From Steroidobacteraceae bacterium (GTDB lineage: Bacteria; Pseudomonadota; Gammaproteobacteria; Steroidobacterales; Steroidobacteraceae): 64,000 bases of DNA. This document shows positions 9,037-16,031 of this stretch, one piece after another (position 1 is the stretch's first letter; each line of letters opens with the position of its first letter). The notes beneath the pieces were generated by a model. The model was not told the origin of the DNA. It did no database searches and worked only from the letters and a program-made list of their open reading frames with translations. The DNA lies in NCBI GenBank assembly GCA_019187495.1, contig JABAQN010000042.1, positions 62,001-126,000 of the forward strand, written 5' to 3'. A program made the translations under genes and the position numbers.

Positions 9037-9527
9037 CCCTGCGCCGGCTCGCGCAGCCGCCGCGCGGCGAGGCGCACGGACGCGAGGATGCTCTCGTACC
9101 CGGTACAGCGGCACAGGTTGCCGCCGAGGGCTTCCTTGATCTGCGCATCGCTCGGGTCCGGGTTGTCGCGCAGCAATTCGAGGGTGGTCACGATGAATCC
9201 CGGCGTGCAGAAGCCGCACTGCAGGCCATGCGCCTCGACGAACGCCTGCTGGATCGGGTGCAGTTGCCCGGTCTCGCGATTGCGCAGCCCTTCGATCGTC
9301 GTGACTTCGGCGCCGTCCAGCTGCACCGCGAGGGCGAGGCAGGAACGCGCGGCCTTGCCGTTGATCAGCACCGAGCACACGCCGCAGATCCCGTGCTCGC
9401 AGCCGACGTGCGTGCCGCCGAGGTGCAGTTCGTGGCGCAGGAAGTCCGCGAGCGTGAGCCGCGGCTCGACTTCTGCCTCATGGACGCGGCCGTTGACGGT
9501 AATCCTCGTGCGCTGCCTGGTCGTCAT
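9033..9527 (-). CDS. Molybdenum hydroxylase [2Fe-2S] small subunit
   Basis: The protein has 164 residues. The plant-type ferredoxin motif is seen in CEHGICGVCSVL plus the later Cys of AARSCL, and the C-terminal helical [2Fe-2S] motif in CGFCTPGF and CRCTGY. It passes electrons from the molybdenum site of the large subunit to the FAD subunit. It is the middle gene of a minus-strand FAD / Fe-S / Mo operon, the usual order for CoxMSL-type enzymes, and has a 4-base overlap with the large subunit. Confidence 0.95.
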   Translation of the reverse strand: MTTRQRTRITVNGRVHEAEVEPRLTLADFLRHELHLGGTHVGCEHGICGVCSVLINGKAARSCLALAVQLDGAEVTTIEGLRNRETGQLHPIQQAFVEAHGLQCGFCTPGFIVTTLELLRDNPDPSDAQIKEALGGNLCRCTGYESILASVRLAARRLREPAQG

Positions 9528-9546
9528 CGTTTCCTGCCCTGTCGTC

Positions 9547-10422
9547 TCAGCCCGCGCGGCCCGCGGCCTCGGCGAGGCAGCGGCCGACGAGCACTTTCAC
9601 CAGCTGGCGGCGGTAATCCGCGCTCGCGTGCACATCGCTGATCGGTTCAGCGACGGATTCGCCCGCGAGCGCCGCCGCGCGCGCGAAGTTCTCCGCGGTG
9701 GGCGCCTTGCCGTTCAGGGCCGCCTCCGCCTGCGGCAGGCGTACCGCGGTCGCGTTGACTCCGAAGGTGGCGATGCGCACGTCATCGCACACACCCTTCG
9801 CCTTGCGCAGGGTCGTCGCGACGCCCGCGATCGCGAGATCGCCATGGCGCTTGGCGAACTCCTGGATCGCCCAGCCGGTGCCGGGCCTGAACGCCGGGAT
9901 ACGCACTTCGGTGAGCACCTCGGTGGATTCCAGGGCCGTCGTCATGAAGGTCACGAAGAACTCGCCCGCGGCGATGGTGCGCACCCCGTTCGGGCCCTGC
10001 GCCTTCAGCTGAATGTCCAGGACCTGCGCGACGGCGGGGTATTCCGCCGCCGGGTCGGCGTGCGCGAACGAGCCGCCCACCGAACCGCGATTGCGGACCT
10101 GGCGATGGCCGATCAGGAGCGTCGCGGCATGGAACAGCGGCTGCCGGTCCTTCAGCAGGGCCGAATCCTCGGCCGCGCGCTTGCTCGTCATGGCGCCGAT
10201 GACGATCGCGTCACCCTCGGCGCGAATGTAGTCGAGCGCAGCGATCCTGCCGATATCGACCAGCACCTGCGGGCGCGCGATGCGCATGTTGAGCATCGGC
10301 ATCAGGCTCTGGCCACCGGCCAGCACTTTGGCGTCGAGACCCTCGCGCTCGAACCGCTCGAGCAGCGCGACGGCCGATTCGACGGTTGGCGGCGCATGGT
10401 AGTCGAAGGCAGCTGCTTTCAC
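9547..10422 (-). CDS. Molybdenum hydroxylase FAD-binding subunit (CoxM-like)
   Basis: The protein has 291 residues. The FAD motifs of this family are visible: VLAGGQSLMPMLNMR, and RNRGSVGGSFAHADPAAEYP. It accepts electrons from the [2Fe-2S] subunit. The start is taken as GTG at 10422 (VKAAAFDYHAPPTV), which matches the usual N terminus; a frame from 10503 would add 27 unrelated residues and consume the divergent promoter gap. It is first in its operon. Confidence 0.93.
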   Translation of the reverse strand: MKAAAFDYHAPPTVESAVALLERFEREGLDAKVLAGGQSLMPMLNMRIARPQVLVDIGRIAALDYIRAEGDAIVIGAMTSKRAAEDSALLKDRQPLFHAATLLIGHRQVRNRGSVGGSFAHADPAAEYPAVAQVLDIQLKAQGPNGVRTIAAGEFFVTFMTTALESTEVLTEVRIPAFRPGTGWAIQEFAKRHGDLAIAGVATTLRKAKGVCDDVRIATFGVNATAVRLPQAEAALNGKAPTAENFARAAALAGESVAEPISDVHASADYRRQLVKVLVGRCLAEAAGRAG

Positions 10423-10442
10423 GTCAGGTGTCCCGCCCCGGT

Positions 10443-10463
10443 TGAGTCGAGCCGATTTGCGGC
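10443..10463. repeat. 21-base sequence repeated at 57403-57423 (19 of 21 identical)
   Basis: TGAGTC, two variable bases, then GCCGATTTGCGGC. The last 13 bases contain an interrupted palindrome, GCCG-N5-CGGC. This copy lies in the divergent gap between the FAD subunit gene and the nitronate monooxygenase-like gene; the other lies upstream of the third TonB receptor gene. Both are non-coding, so a regulatory role is possible. Confidence 0.4.
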
Positions 10464-10505
10464 TGTGATGGTTGCATTTGACCACGCATAATGTACGTAG
10501 CATCG

Positions 10506-10515
10506 TCCGATTGGA
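10506..10515. promoter_or_regulatory. Candidate operator, TCC-N4-GGA with full GCATCG left arm
   Basis: TCCGATTGGA, preceded at 10500-10505 by GCATCG, so one half-site reads GCATCGTCC. It lies 57 bases before the nitronate monooxygenase-like start and 83 bases before the FAD subunit start, in a divergent gap. Confidence 0.6.
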
Positions 10516-10572
10516 GGTATCGGTTCAAGGCCACGGCCGATAACTTGCCGCCATACACGAGGGGAAGCGTCC

Positions 10573-11670
10573 ATGAGCGGACCATTACACACGCCACTGT
10601 GCGAGAAGCTCGGAATCGAGTATCCGGTCGTCGCGTTCACGCACTGCAAGGACGTCGCGGTCGCGGTGATCAATGCCGGGGGCTTTGCGGTGCTCGGTGA
10701 GGCGCTGCATTCGCCGGATCATATCGCGCAGGACATCAAATGGATCCGCGAGCGCGTGGCCGGGAAGCCCTTCGGCATCGATCTCGTGCTGCCCTCCTCG
10801 GTGCCCGAAGAGCGCACCGTCGAGCAGCTGCTCGCCGAGATCCCGCAGGAACATCGCGACTTCGAGCAGAAGATCAAGCGCAAATACAACGTGCCAGACC
10901 CGAAAGAGGCGCCGAACATCCACATCTGGGGCGGCCTCGACCAGAAGCGCGCGCTCGCGCAGGTCGAAGTCGTGTTCGACGAGCGGGTGCCGGTGTTCGC
11001 CTCCGGGCTCGGCTCGCCGGCGTTCCTGCTGAAGCGCGCCCACCAGCTCGGCATGCAGGTGTGGGGCCTCGTCGGCAAGCCGCGCCAGGCGAAGAAGCAG
11101 ATCGCCGCGGGCACGGACGTGATCATCGCGCAGGGCTATGACGCCGCCGGACACACGGGCAACATCGGCACGTTCTCGATCGTGCCGCAGGTCGTCGATG
11201 CGGCGCGCGGCACCGGCGTGTGCGTCATCGCCGCGGGCGGCGTGACCACCGGCCGGCATCTCGCCGCGGCGCTCGCACTCGGCGCGGATGGCGTGTGGAC
11301 GGGGTCCGCATGGCTCGCTTCGCGCGAGTCCGACCTCAACCTGCCGCTGAAGGAGCGCCTGCTCGAGGCCGAGACGGACGACACGGTGTACTCCGACTGC
11401 ATTTCCGGCTACACCATGCGCACCACCCGCAGCCCCTGGCACGAGGAGTGGGCGAGCCCCGAGGCGCCGGAAGTGCTCAAGCCGCCGCTGCAGATGATAC
11501 TGTCGGCCAACTACATCCAGGGATCGCTCGACTACCAGCGCAAGGACCTGATGACCGAAGCGGCCGGGCAGGGCATCCATTACGTCACCGAGATGAAGCC
11601 GGCGCGCCAGATCCTTTCGGACATGGTCGACGAGGCGCTCGATGTCTTCGACCGATTCGCTTCCGCCTGA
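10573..11670 (+). CDS. Nitronate monooxygenase (NMO/2-nitropropane dioxygenase) family flavoprotein
   Basis: The protein has 365 residues. A TIM-barrel flavoprotein is indicated by TPLCEKLGIEYPVV at the N terminus, the signature AQGYDAAGHTG near residues 187-197 containing the family's active-site His, and the FMN phosphate segment AAGGVTTGRHLAAALALGADGV. Family members oxidise nitronates or reduce enoyl and other substrates with FMN; in catabolic acyl-CoA operons the substrate is usually unknown. It is the first gene of a long rightward operon and leads into the ETF genes, so it may feed or draw electrons there (inference). Confidence 0.88.
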   Translation: MSGPLHTPLCEKLGIEYPVVAFTHCKDVAVAVINAGGFAVLGEALHSPDHIAQDIKWIRERVAGKPFGIDLVLPSSVPEERTVEQLLAEIPQEHRDFEQKIKRKYNVPDPKEAPNIHIWGGLDQKRALAQVEVVFDERVPVFASGLGSPAFLLKRAHQLGMQVWGLVGKPRQAKKQIAAGTDVIIAQGYDAAGHTGNIGTFSIVPQVVDAARGTGVCVIAAGGVTTGRHLAAALALGADGVWTGSAWLASRESDLNLPLKERLLEAETDDTVYSDCISGYTMRTTRSPWHEEWASPEAPEVLKPPLQMILSANYIQGSLDYQRKDLMTEAAGQGIHYVTEMKPARQILSDMVDEALDVFDRFASA

Positions 11671-11962
11671 CGAAGCGGCGCGGGCCGCCGGGTACCGCGC
11701 GGGCTTCGATGCGGCGATGCGCGGGCGTCGCGCCGACTGCGAAGGCGGCAAGGCCATCGAGGGCACGCACTTCGCGGGCCGGCAGGAGTTCACCGGGACC
11801 CTGACGGGGCATTACCGTGATTTCGGCGACTACCCGTGGCGCTGGTACCTGATGACGGAGTTGACGCGCAAGCCGGGCGGCTACGCGCACGACGCCGTCT
11901 GGTGTGAATCGGACAGTCTCGTTTTCGAAGATGACGACAGGCAGGGGCCATGCGCATCGTAG
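11642..11962 (+). CDS. Small protein of unknown function, overlapping both neighbours
   Basis: A 106-residue frame fills the only gap between the NMO and ETF-beta genes, overlapping the first by 29 bases and the second by 13. It is rich in charged and aromatic residues in the middle (HYRDFGDYPWRWYLMTELTRKPGGYAHDAVW) with no signal peptide or membrane segment. I do not recognise a family. No other gene accounts for these 280 bases, and the tight overlaps are typical of this operon, so I think it is real, but overlap on both sides keeps confidence moderate. Confidence 0.5.
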   Translation: MSSTDSLPPDEAARAAGYRAGFDAAMRGRRADCEGGKAIEGTHFAGRQEFTGTLTGHYRDFGDYPWRWYLMTELTRKPGGYAHDAVWCESDSLVFEDDDRQGPCAS

Positions 11963-12747
11963 TGTGTGTGAAGGAAGTTCTCGACCCGAACGCGGTCAAC
12001 AACCTGGCGCTCGCGGGCAAGCTCAGGATCGGCAGCGACGGGCGCACGCTCGACGTGGCGGCGGTGCCCCGGCTGATCAACGCCTACGATGAGCAGGGCA
12101 TGGAGATCGCCCTGCGCATCCGCGATGCCGGCGCCACGTGCAGGATCACGGCGGTGTCGATCGGGCCGGACCAGCAGGCCGTGCTGCGGCATTGCGCGGC
12201 GCTCGGCGCCGACGAGATCGTCGCGATCGATCCGGCCGGCCTCGAACTCGACGGCGAGGCGGTCGCGAAGATACTCGCGACGTACATCAAGGGCAGCGGT
12301 GGCGCCGATCTCGTGCTCTGTGGCCGGCAGGCCTCGGACGACGACCAGGGTGTCGTGCCGGTGCTGCTCGCGGAAAAGCTCGGCGTGCCCGCGGCGCTGT
12401 TCGCCCGCGCGGTCGAAGTCTCGGGGCGCACGGTGAGCGTCACGCGCGTCACCAGCGAAGGCGACGAGGTGGTGCAGGGTGCGCTCCCCGCGCTCGTCAC
12501 CGTGAGCAATGAGGTCGGTGTGCCGCGGTTCCCGAATGCGAAAGCCAAGATGGCCGCGCGCAAGATGGCGCCGGTTGCGGTCACGCTCGCAGGTCTCGGC
12601 CTGTCCGCGACCGAACTTGCGCCGACGGTGCAACTCGCGCGGCAGCAACTGCCCGTGGTCAGCGGCAATTGCCAGTTCCTGCAGGGCCCGGCCGCGGAGT
12701 CCGCACGCCAGCTGATCGAACGGTTGCGTGCGGATGGCACCGTCTGA
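11950..12747 (+). CDS. etfB: Electron transfer flavoprotein beta subunit
   Basis: The protein has 265 residues, normal length. It starts MRIVVCVKEVLDPN, with the ETF-beta signature and AMP/adenine-binding stretch seen in LCGRQASDDDQGVVP and VTVSNEVGVPRFPNAKAKMAARK. With the alpha subunit encoded at 13425 it collects electrons from acyl-CoA dehydrogenases. The two subunit genes are split by a CoxG-like gene, which is unusual. The nearby membrane Fe-S oxidoreductase (16032) is the probable electron exit to quinone. This looks like a pathway-dedicated ETF rather than the housekeeping pair (inference from context). Confidence 0.93.
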   Translation: MRIVVCVKEVLDPNAVNNLALAGKLRIGSDGRTLDVAAVPRLINAYDEQGMEIALRIRDAGATCRITAVSIGPDQQAVLRHCAALGADEIVAIDPAGLELDGEAVAKILATYIKGSGGADLVLCGRQASDDDQGVVPVLLAEKLGVPAALFARAVEVSGRTVSVTRVTSEGDEVVQGALPALVTVSNEVGVPRFPNAKAKMAARKMAPVAVTLAGLGLSATELAPTVQLARQQLPVVSGNCQFLQGPAAESARQLIERLRADGTV

Positions 12748-12774
12748 GGCGCCGGCCCGGGGCGGGTTCACGAC

Positions 12775-13404
12775 ATGGCGATAGAGCTCAGGCAGAATTT
12801 CCAGGTGCGGGCCCCGATGGATGCGGTCTGGGCCTTCATGCTCGATCCGGCGAACGTCGTGGCGTGCATGCCGGGGGCCTCGCTGACACGGATCGTCGAT
12901 GAGAAGAGCTTCGTCGGCACCGTCAAGGTGAAGGTGGGCGCGGTGACCGCGCAGTACCAGGGCACGATCACCTACGTCGAGACCGATCGCGCGGCCGGGC
13001 TCGTGAAGATGCTGGCCGAGGGCAAGGAGCGCGGCGGCGGCACGGTGCGCGGCACGATCGAGAGCCGGCTCACGAGCCTCGAGGGCGGTGCCGTGACCAG
13101 TGTCGAGACGAGCTCCAGCATCGATCTGACCGGCAAGATCGTGCAGGTCGGCCGCGGCATGATCGAGGGCGTCTCCGGGCAGATCATCAAGATGTACGTC
13201 AACAATGTCCGCGCGATGCTCGAACCGGCCGCTGCGGCCGCGGTTCCGGCAGCGGATGGCGCCGCGACGGACGGCGGGCGATCCGCGGCCGCTGCGCCAC
13301 CCCCCGTGCGACAGGAGTCGATCAACATCGTCGCCGTGGTCATGAGGACGCTCTGGGAGGGACTCGTGGGATTCTTCAAGCGCCTCTTCAGGCGCGCCTG
13401 GTGA
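12775..13404 (+). CDS. CoxG-like SRPBCC protein with C-terminal membrane-type helix
   Basis: The protein has 209 residues. Residues 1-150 have the SRPBCC/CoxG pattern (RAPMDAVWAFMLDPANVVACMPG and the later TGKIVQVGRGMIEGVSGQII). A flexible Ala/Pro-rich linker follows, then a hydrophobic amphipathic tail (VVMRTLWEGLVGFFKRLFRRAW) that could bind the membrane. CoxG in CO-oxidising bacteria recruits the molybdenum enzyme to the membrane. Here the gene sits between etfB and etfA, 2.3 kb from the divergent molybdenum hydroxylase operon, so it may dock that hydroxylase or the ETF (inference). Confidence 0.85.
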   Translation: MAIELRQNFQVRAPMDAVWAFMLDPANVVACMPGASLTRIVDEKSFVGTVKVKVGAVTAQYQGTITYVETDRAAGLVKMLAEGKERGGGTVRGTIESRLTSLEGGAVTSVETSSSIDLTGKIVQVGRGMIEGVSGQIIKMYVNNVRAMLEPAAAAAVPAADGAATDGGRSAAAAPPPVRQESINIVAVVMRTLWEGLVGFFKRLFRRAW

Positions 13405-13424
13405 GGCTGTCAAGTGAGGCTGTC

Positions 13425-14384
13425 ATGGGTGTAGTGGTCTGCAGCTTTGGAAGCGCCGTCGAGGGCGGCACGGAGGAGGCGCTCACGGCAGCGCGCGCCT
13501 ACAGCGTGGCCGCGGGACTGCCGCTGCGCTGGGTCGTGGCGGGACTCGACCGCGATGCGGCGCGCGAGCTGGCGCAGCGCCACGGTGTCGCGACGCTCGA
13601 TGTCCTCGGCCATGCGAAGCTGAAGGGTGCCGGCCCCGATACGCTGATCGCGGCCCTCGCCGCGTACTTCGCGAAATCGCCGCCCAGGGTCGTCGTGTTC
13701 AACCAGACGGCGGCGGCGCGGCTCATCGCGCCACGCCTCGCGAGCCGGCTCGGCGGCGCGATCGTCACCAATGTGTTCGCGCTCGCGCACGAAGCGGGTG
13801 CCCTGCAGGTTTCGGCGACGGCGTACGGCGGCGATGTGCATGTCGTGTATCGCCTGCCTCGCCAGGTCAACGTGGTGTGCCTCGTCACCACCGCGATCGC
13901 GGCGGAGCCGGCCGGCGCCGCGGTCGCGACGGCCTGCAACGAGGTGCCTGTCGACCTCGAGGGCGTCGAGGAGCGCTTGAAGGTCACCTCCGCGCCGAAG
14001 TCCGAAGGGCCGCGCCTCGAGGATGCCGAGATCATCGTCGGCGGCGGCCGCGGCCTCGGCAAGGCTGAAAATCTCGCGCTCGTGAAGGATCTCGCGGGCG
14101 CGCTCGGCGGCATGTGGGCCGGCTCGCGGCTGCTCGTCGACGAGGGCTGGATCGATTCCTCGCGCCAGATCGGCCTCACGGGCAAGATCACGCGGCCGCG
14201 CCTCTATGTCGCGGTCGGCATTTCAGGTGCGAGCCAGCACATGGCCGGGTGCTCGGCCGCCAGGACGATCGTCGCGATCAACAAGGACAAGGATGCGGCG
14301 ATCTTCAAGTACGCCCGCTATGGCATCGTCGGCGATTGCCTCGAAGTGATGCCGGAACTGATCAAGGCAGCCCGCAGTGGCTGA
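13425..14384 (+). CDS. etfA: Electron transfer flavoprotein alpha subunit
   Basis: The protein has 319 residues. The C-terminal FAD domain is clear: GGGRGLGKAENLALV, SRQIGLTGKITRPRLYVAVG, ISGASQHMAGC and AINKDKDAAIFKYARYGIVGD. It partners EtfB in carrying electrons from acyl-CoA dehydrogenases. I chose the ATG at 13425 (MGVVVCSF); a GTG at 13401 overlapping the CoxG-like stop (GTGA) is a real alternative adding eight residues. It ends 8 bases inside the DUF35 gene. Confidence 0.93.
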   Translation: MGVVVCSFGSAVEGGTEEALTAARAYSVAAGLPLRWVVAGLDRDAARELAQRHGVATLDVLGHAKLKGAGPDTLIAALAAYFAKSPPRVVVFNQTAAARLIAPRLASRLGGAIVTNVFALAHEAGALQVSATAYGGDVHVVYRLPRQVNVVCLVTTAIAAEPAGAAVATACNEVPVDLEGVEERLKVTSAPKSEGPRLEDAEIIVGGGRGLGKAENLALVKDLAGALGGMWAGSRLLVDEGWIDSSRQIGLTGKITRPRLYVAVGISGASQHMAGCSAARTIVAINKDKDAAIFKYARYGIVGDCLEVMPELIKAARSG

Positions 14385-14811
14385 GGGAGTTGCACAAGTG
14401 GTCCAGTCTTCCGAGCCGTGCGTGGCGGGCCTGTTCAGCGCCGAAGGTGGCGCCCGGGTCCATGGGTCGCGCTGTGCCGCCTGCGGCACGCCCTATTTCC
14501 CGAAGGCGCCGAGTTGCCACAATCCGGCCTGCGCGGGATCGAAAATGGAGCCGTGCGATTTCGGCGGTCGCGGCAAGGTGTGGAGCTACTCGGTGGCGAA
14601 TTTCCCGCCGCCGCCGCCCCACAAGTTCGACCAGCCGTTCAAGCCCTATGCGATCGCGGTGGTCGACCTCGACAGCGGCCTGCGCCTGGTCGGGCAGATG
14701 GTGGATCCGCCCGAAGCGATGCGCGTGGGCGCACCGGTCGAACTCGTGATCGCGCCGCTCTTCCACGAGCAGGACAAGGCGTTCACGTCCTGGAAATTCA
14801 AGCTGGCCTGA
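14377..14811 (+). CDS. DUF35 zinc-ribbon/OB-fold protein, thiolase partner
   Basis: The protein has 144 residues. The rubredoxin-like zinc ribbon is CAACGTPYFP plus CHNPAC, followed by an OB-fold (GRGKVWSYSVANFPPPPP ... YAIAVVDLD). Proteins of this type form obligate complexes with thiolase-fold enzymes; the best-studied case is the DUF35 domain of ChsH2 with the aldolase Ltp2 in steroid side-chain degradation. The thiolase-fold gene starts 17 bases downstream, which supports such a complex. The GTG start at 14377 overlaps etfA; a GTG at 14398 is the alternative. Confidence 0.88.
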   Translation: MAEGVAQVVQSSEPCVAGLFSAEGGARVHGSRCAACGTPYFPKAPSCHNPACAGSKMEPCDFGGRGKVWSYSVANFPPPPPHKFDQPFKPYAIAVVDLDSGLRLVGQMVDPPEAMRVGAPVELVIAPLFHEQDKAFTSWKFKLA

Positions 14812-14828
14812 GCCGCGAGGAGCAAGCA

Positions 14829-16022
14829 ATGCAGGATGTTGCAGTAGTCGGGGTCGGGCTCCATCGCTTCGGCAAGACCGGCGATGCCGTCGTCGGCAAC
14901 AAGTCGGTCACGGAACTCTGCCGGCACGCGGTGGACATGGCGCTCAAGGATGCCGGTATCGCCTGGGGGCAGATCGAAGCGATCGCAGCGGCGAGTTCGC
15001 GCTTCTCCGGCGGCAAGGGCTGGGGCCTCAACGGCAATGACGTCGTCGAGGATGTCGGCTCGACCGGCATCCCGGTCTACAACATGTCCGCGGGCTGTGC
15101 GGCCGGTGGCAACGCCTTCAACGTCGGCTACTCGCTGGTCGCGGGCGGCATTTACGACGTCGTCCTCGTGGTCGGCGGCGAGGTGATGCCGAAAGGCATG
15201 ATCCAGACTTCCGGCATCGAGGAGGTCACGGATCCGGAATTCCTGCGCCAGCGCTGCATCGGCTTCCCGGGCCCGTCCTTCTGGGCGACGCTCGCGCGCC
15301 GGCGCATGCACGATCACGGCACGACCGAGGAACAGTTTGCGCAGGTCACGGTCAAGGCACGCAAGTGTTCCGTCGGCAATCCGTATGCGCGCTTCCAGAA
15401 GGAAGTGACGCTGCAGGAAGTGCTCGCCTCGCCCTATGTCAGCAATCCGCTGCGGCTGTTCGAAATCTGCCCGGTGTCGAATGGTGCCGCGGCGGCCATC
15501 ATCTGCTCGAAGCGCAAGGCGCGCGAGTTCACGGGCAAGCCCGTGTGGGTGGCGTCGAGCGCGGTCGCGACGATGACTTTCGAGGATTCGCTGCCGCGCG
15601 GTCTCGCCGGCCCGGTGCCGACCGGCCCGAGCCTGCACACCGAAGTGAAGGCGGCCGTCACGAAGGCCTTCGAGCGCGCGGGGCTCGGACCGAAGGACGT
15701 CAGTTTCACGGAACTGCAGGACAACACCTGTTATTACGAACTGGCTTTTCCGGAAGAGTGGGGCCTGTGCAAGCCCGGCGAATCCGAGCGGCTGGTGGCG
15801 GCCGGCGAAACGACACCGACCGGGCGCATGCCGATCAATCCGTCGGGCGGCTTCGTGTCGTTCGGCGAGGCGACCACGGCCATGGGCGTGTTCCAGATCG
15901 CCGAACTCACCTGGCAGTTGCGCGGCCAGTCGGGCGCAAGGCAGGTGCCGAATGCGAAGGTGGGGCTCGCGCAAACGAACGGCCTCGGTGGCAACGCGAC
16001 GGCGGCGATCCTGAAGCGCTGA
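14829..16022 (+). CDS. Thiolase-fold protein (lipid-transfer / SCP2-type thiolase or retro-aldolase)
   Basis: The protein has 397 residues. The nucleophile loop is NMSAGCAAGGNAFNVGYSLV, with the Cys at about residue 96, and the C-terminal thiolase segments NPSGGFVSFGEATTAMG and NGLGGNATAAIL are present. With its DUF35 partner it either cleaves 3-ketoacyl-CoA with CoA or, like Ltp2, performs retro-aldol cleavage of a 3-hydroxyacyl-CoA. The GG-rich final motif lacks the classical CxG Cys, which favours the SCP2/Ltp2-like group over true thiolases. The ATG at 14829 follows GAGGAG-like bases. Confidence 0.85.
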   Translation: MQDVAVVGVGLHRFGKTGDAVVGNKSVTELCRHAVDMALKDAGIAWGQIEAIAAASSRFSGGKGWGLNGNDVVEDVGSTGIPVYNMSAGCAAGGNAFNVGYSLVAGGIYDVVLVVGGEVMPKGMIQTSGIEEVTDPEFLRQRCIGFPGPSFWATLARRRMHDHGTTEEQFAQVTVKARKCSVGNPYARFQKEVTLQEVLASPYVSNPLRLFEICPVSNGAAAAIICSKRKAREFTGKPVWVASSAVATMTFEDSLPRGLAGPVPTGPSLHTEVKAAVTKAFERAGLGPKDVSFTELQDNTCYYELAFPEEWGLCKPGESERLVAAGETTPTGRMPINPSGGFVSFGEATTAMGVFQIAELTWQLRGQSGARQVPNAKVGLAQTNGLGGNATAAILKR

Positions 16023-16031
16023 CAGCCGGAC

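Noticed and set aside
6607-10422. Annotation as coxMSL carbon monoxide dehydrogenase
   Set aside because: The large-subunit active-site loop does not match either CODH form.
8269-10491. Plus-strand open frame of 740 codons
   Set aside because: Antisense to the molybdenum hydroxylase subunits.
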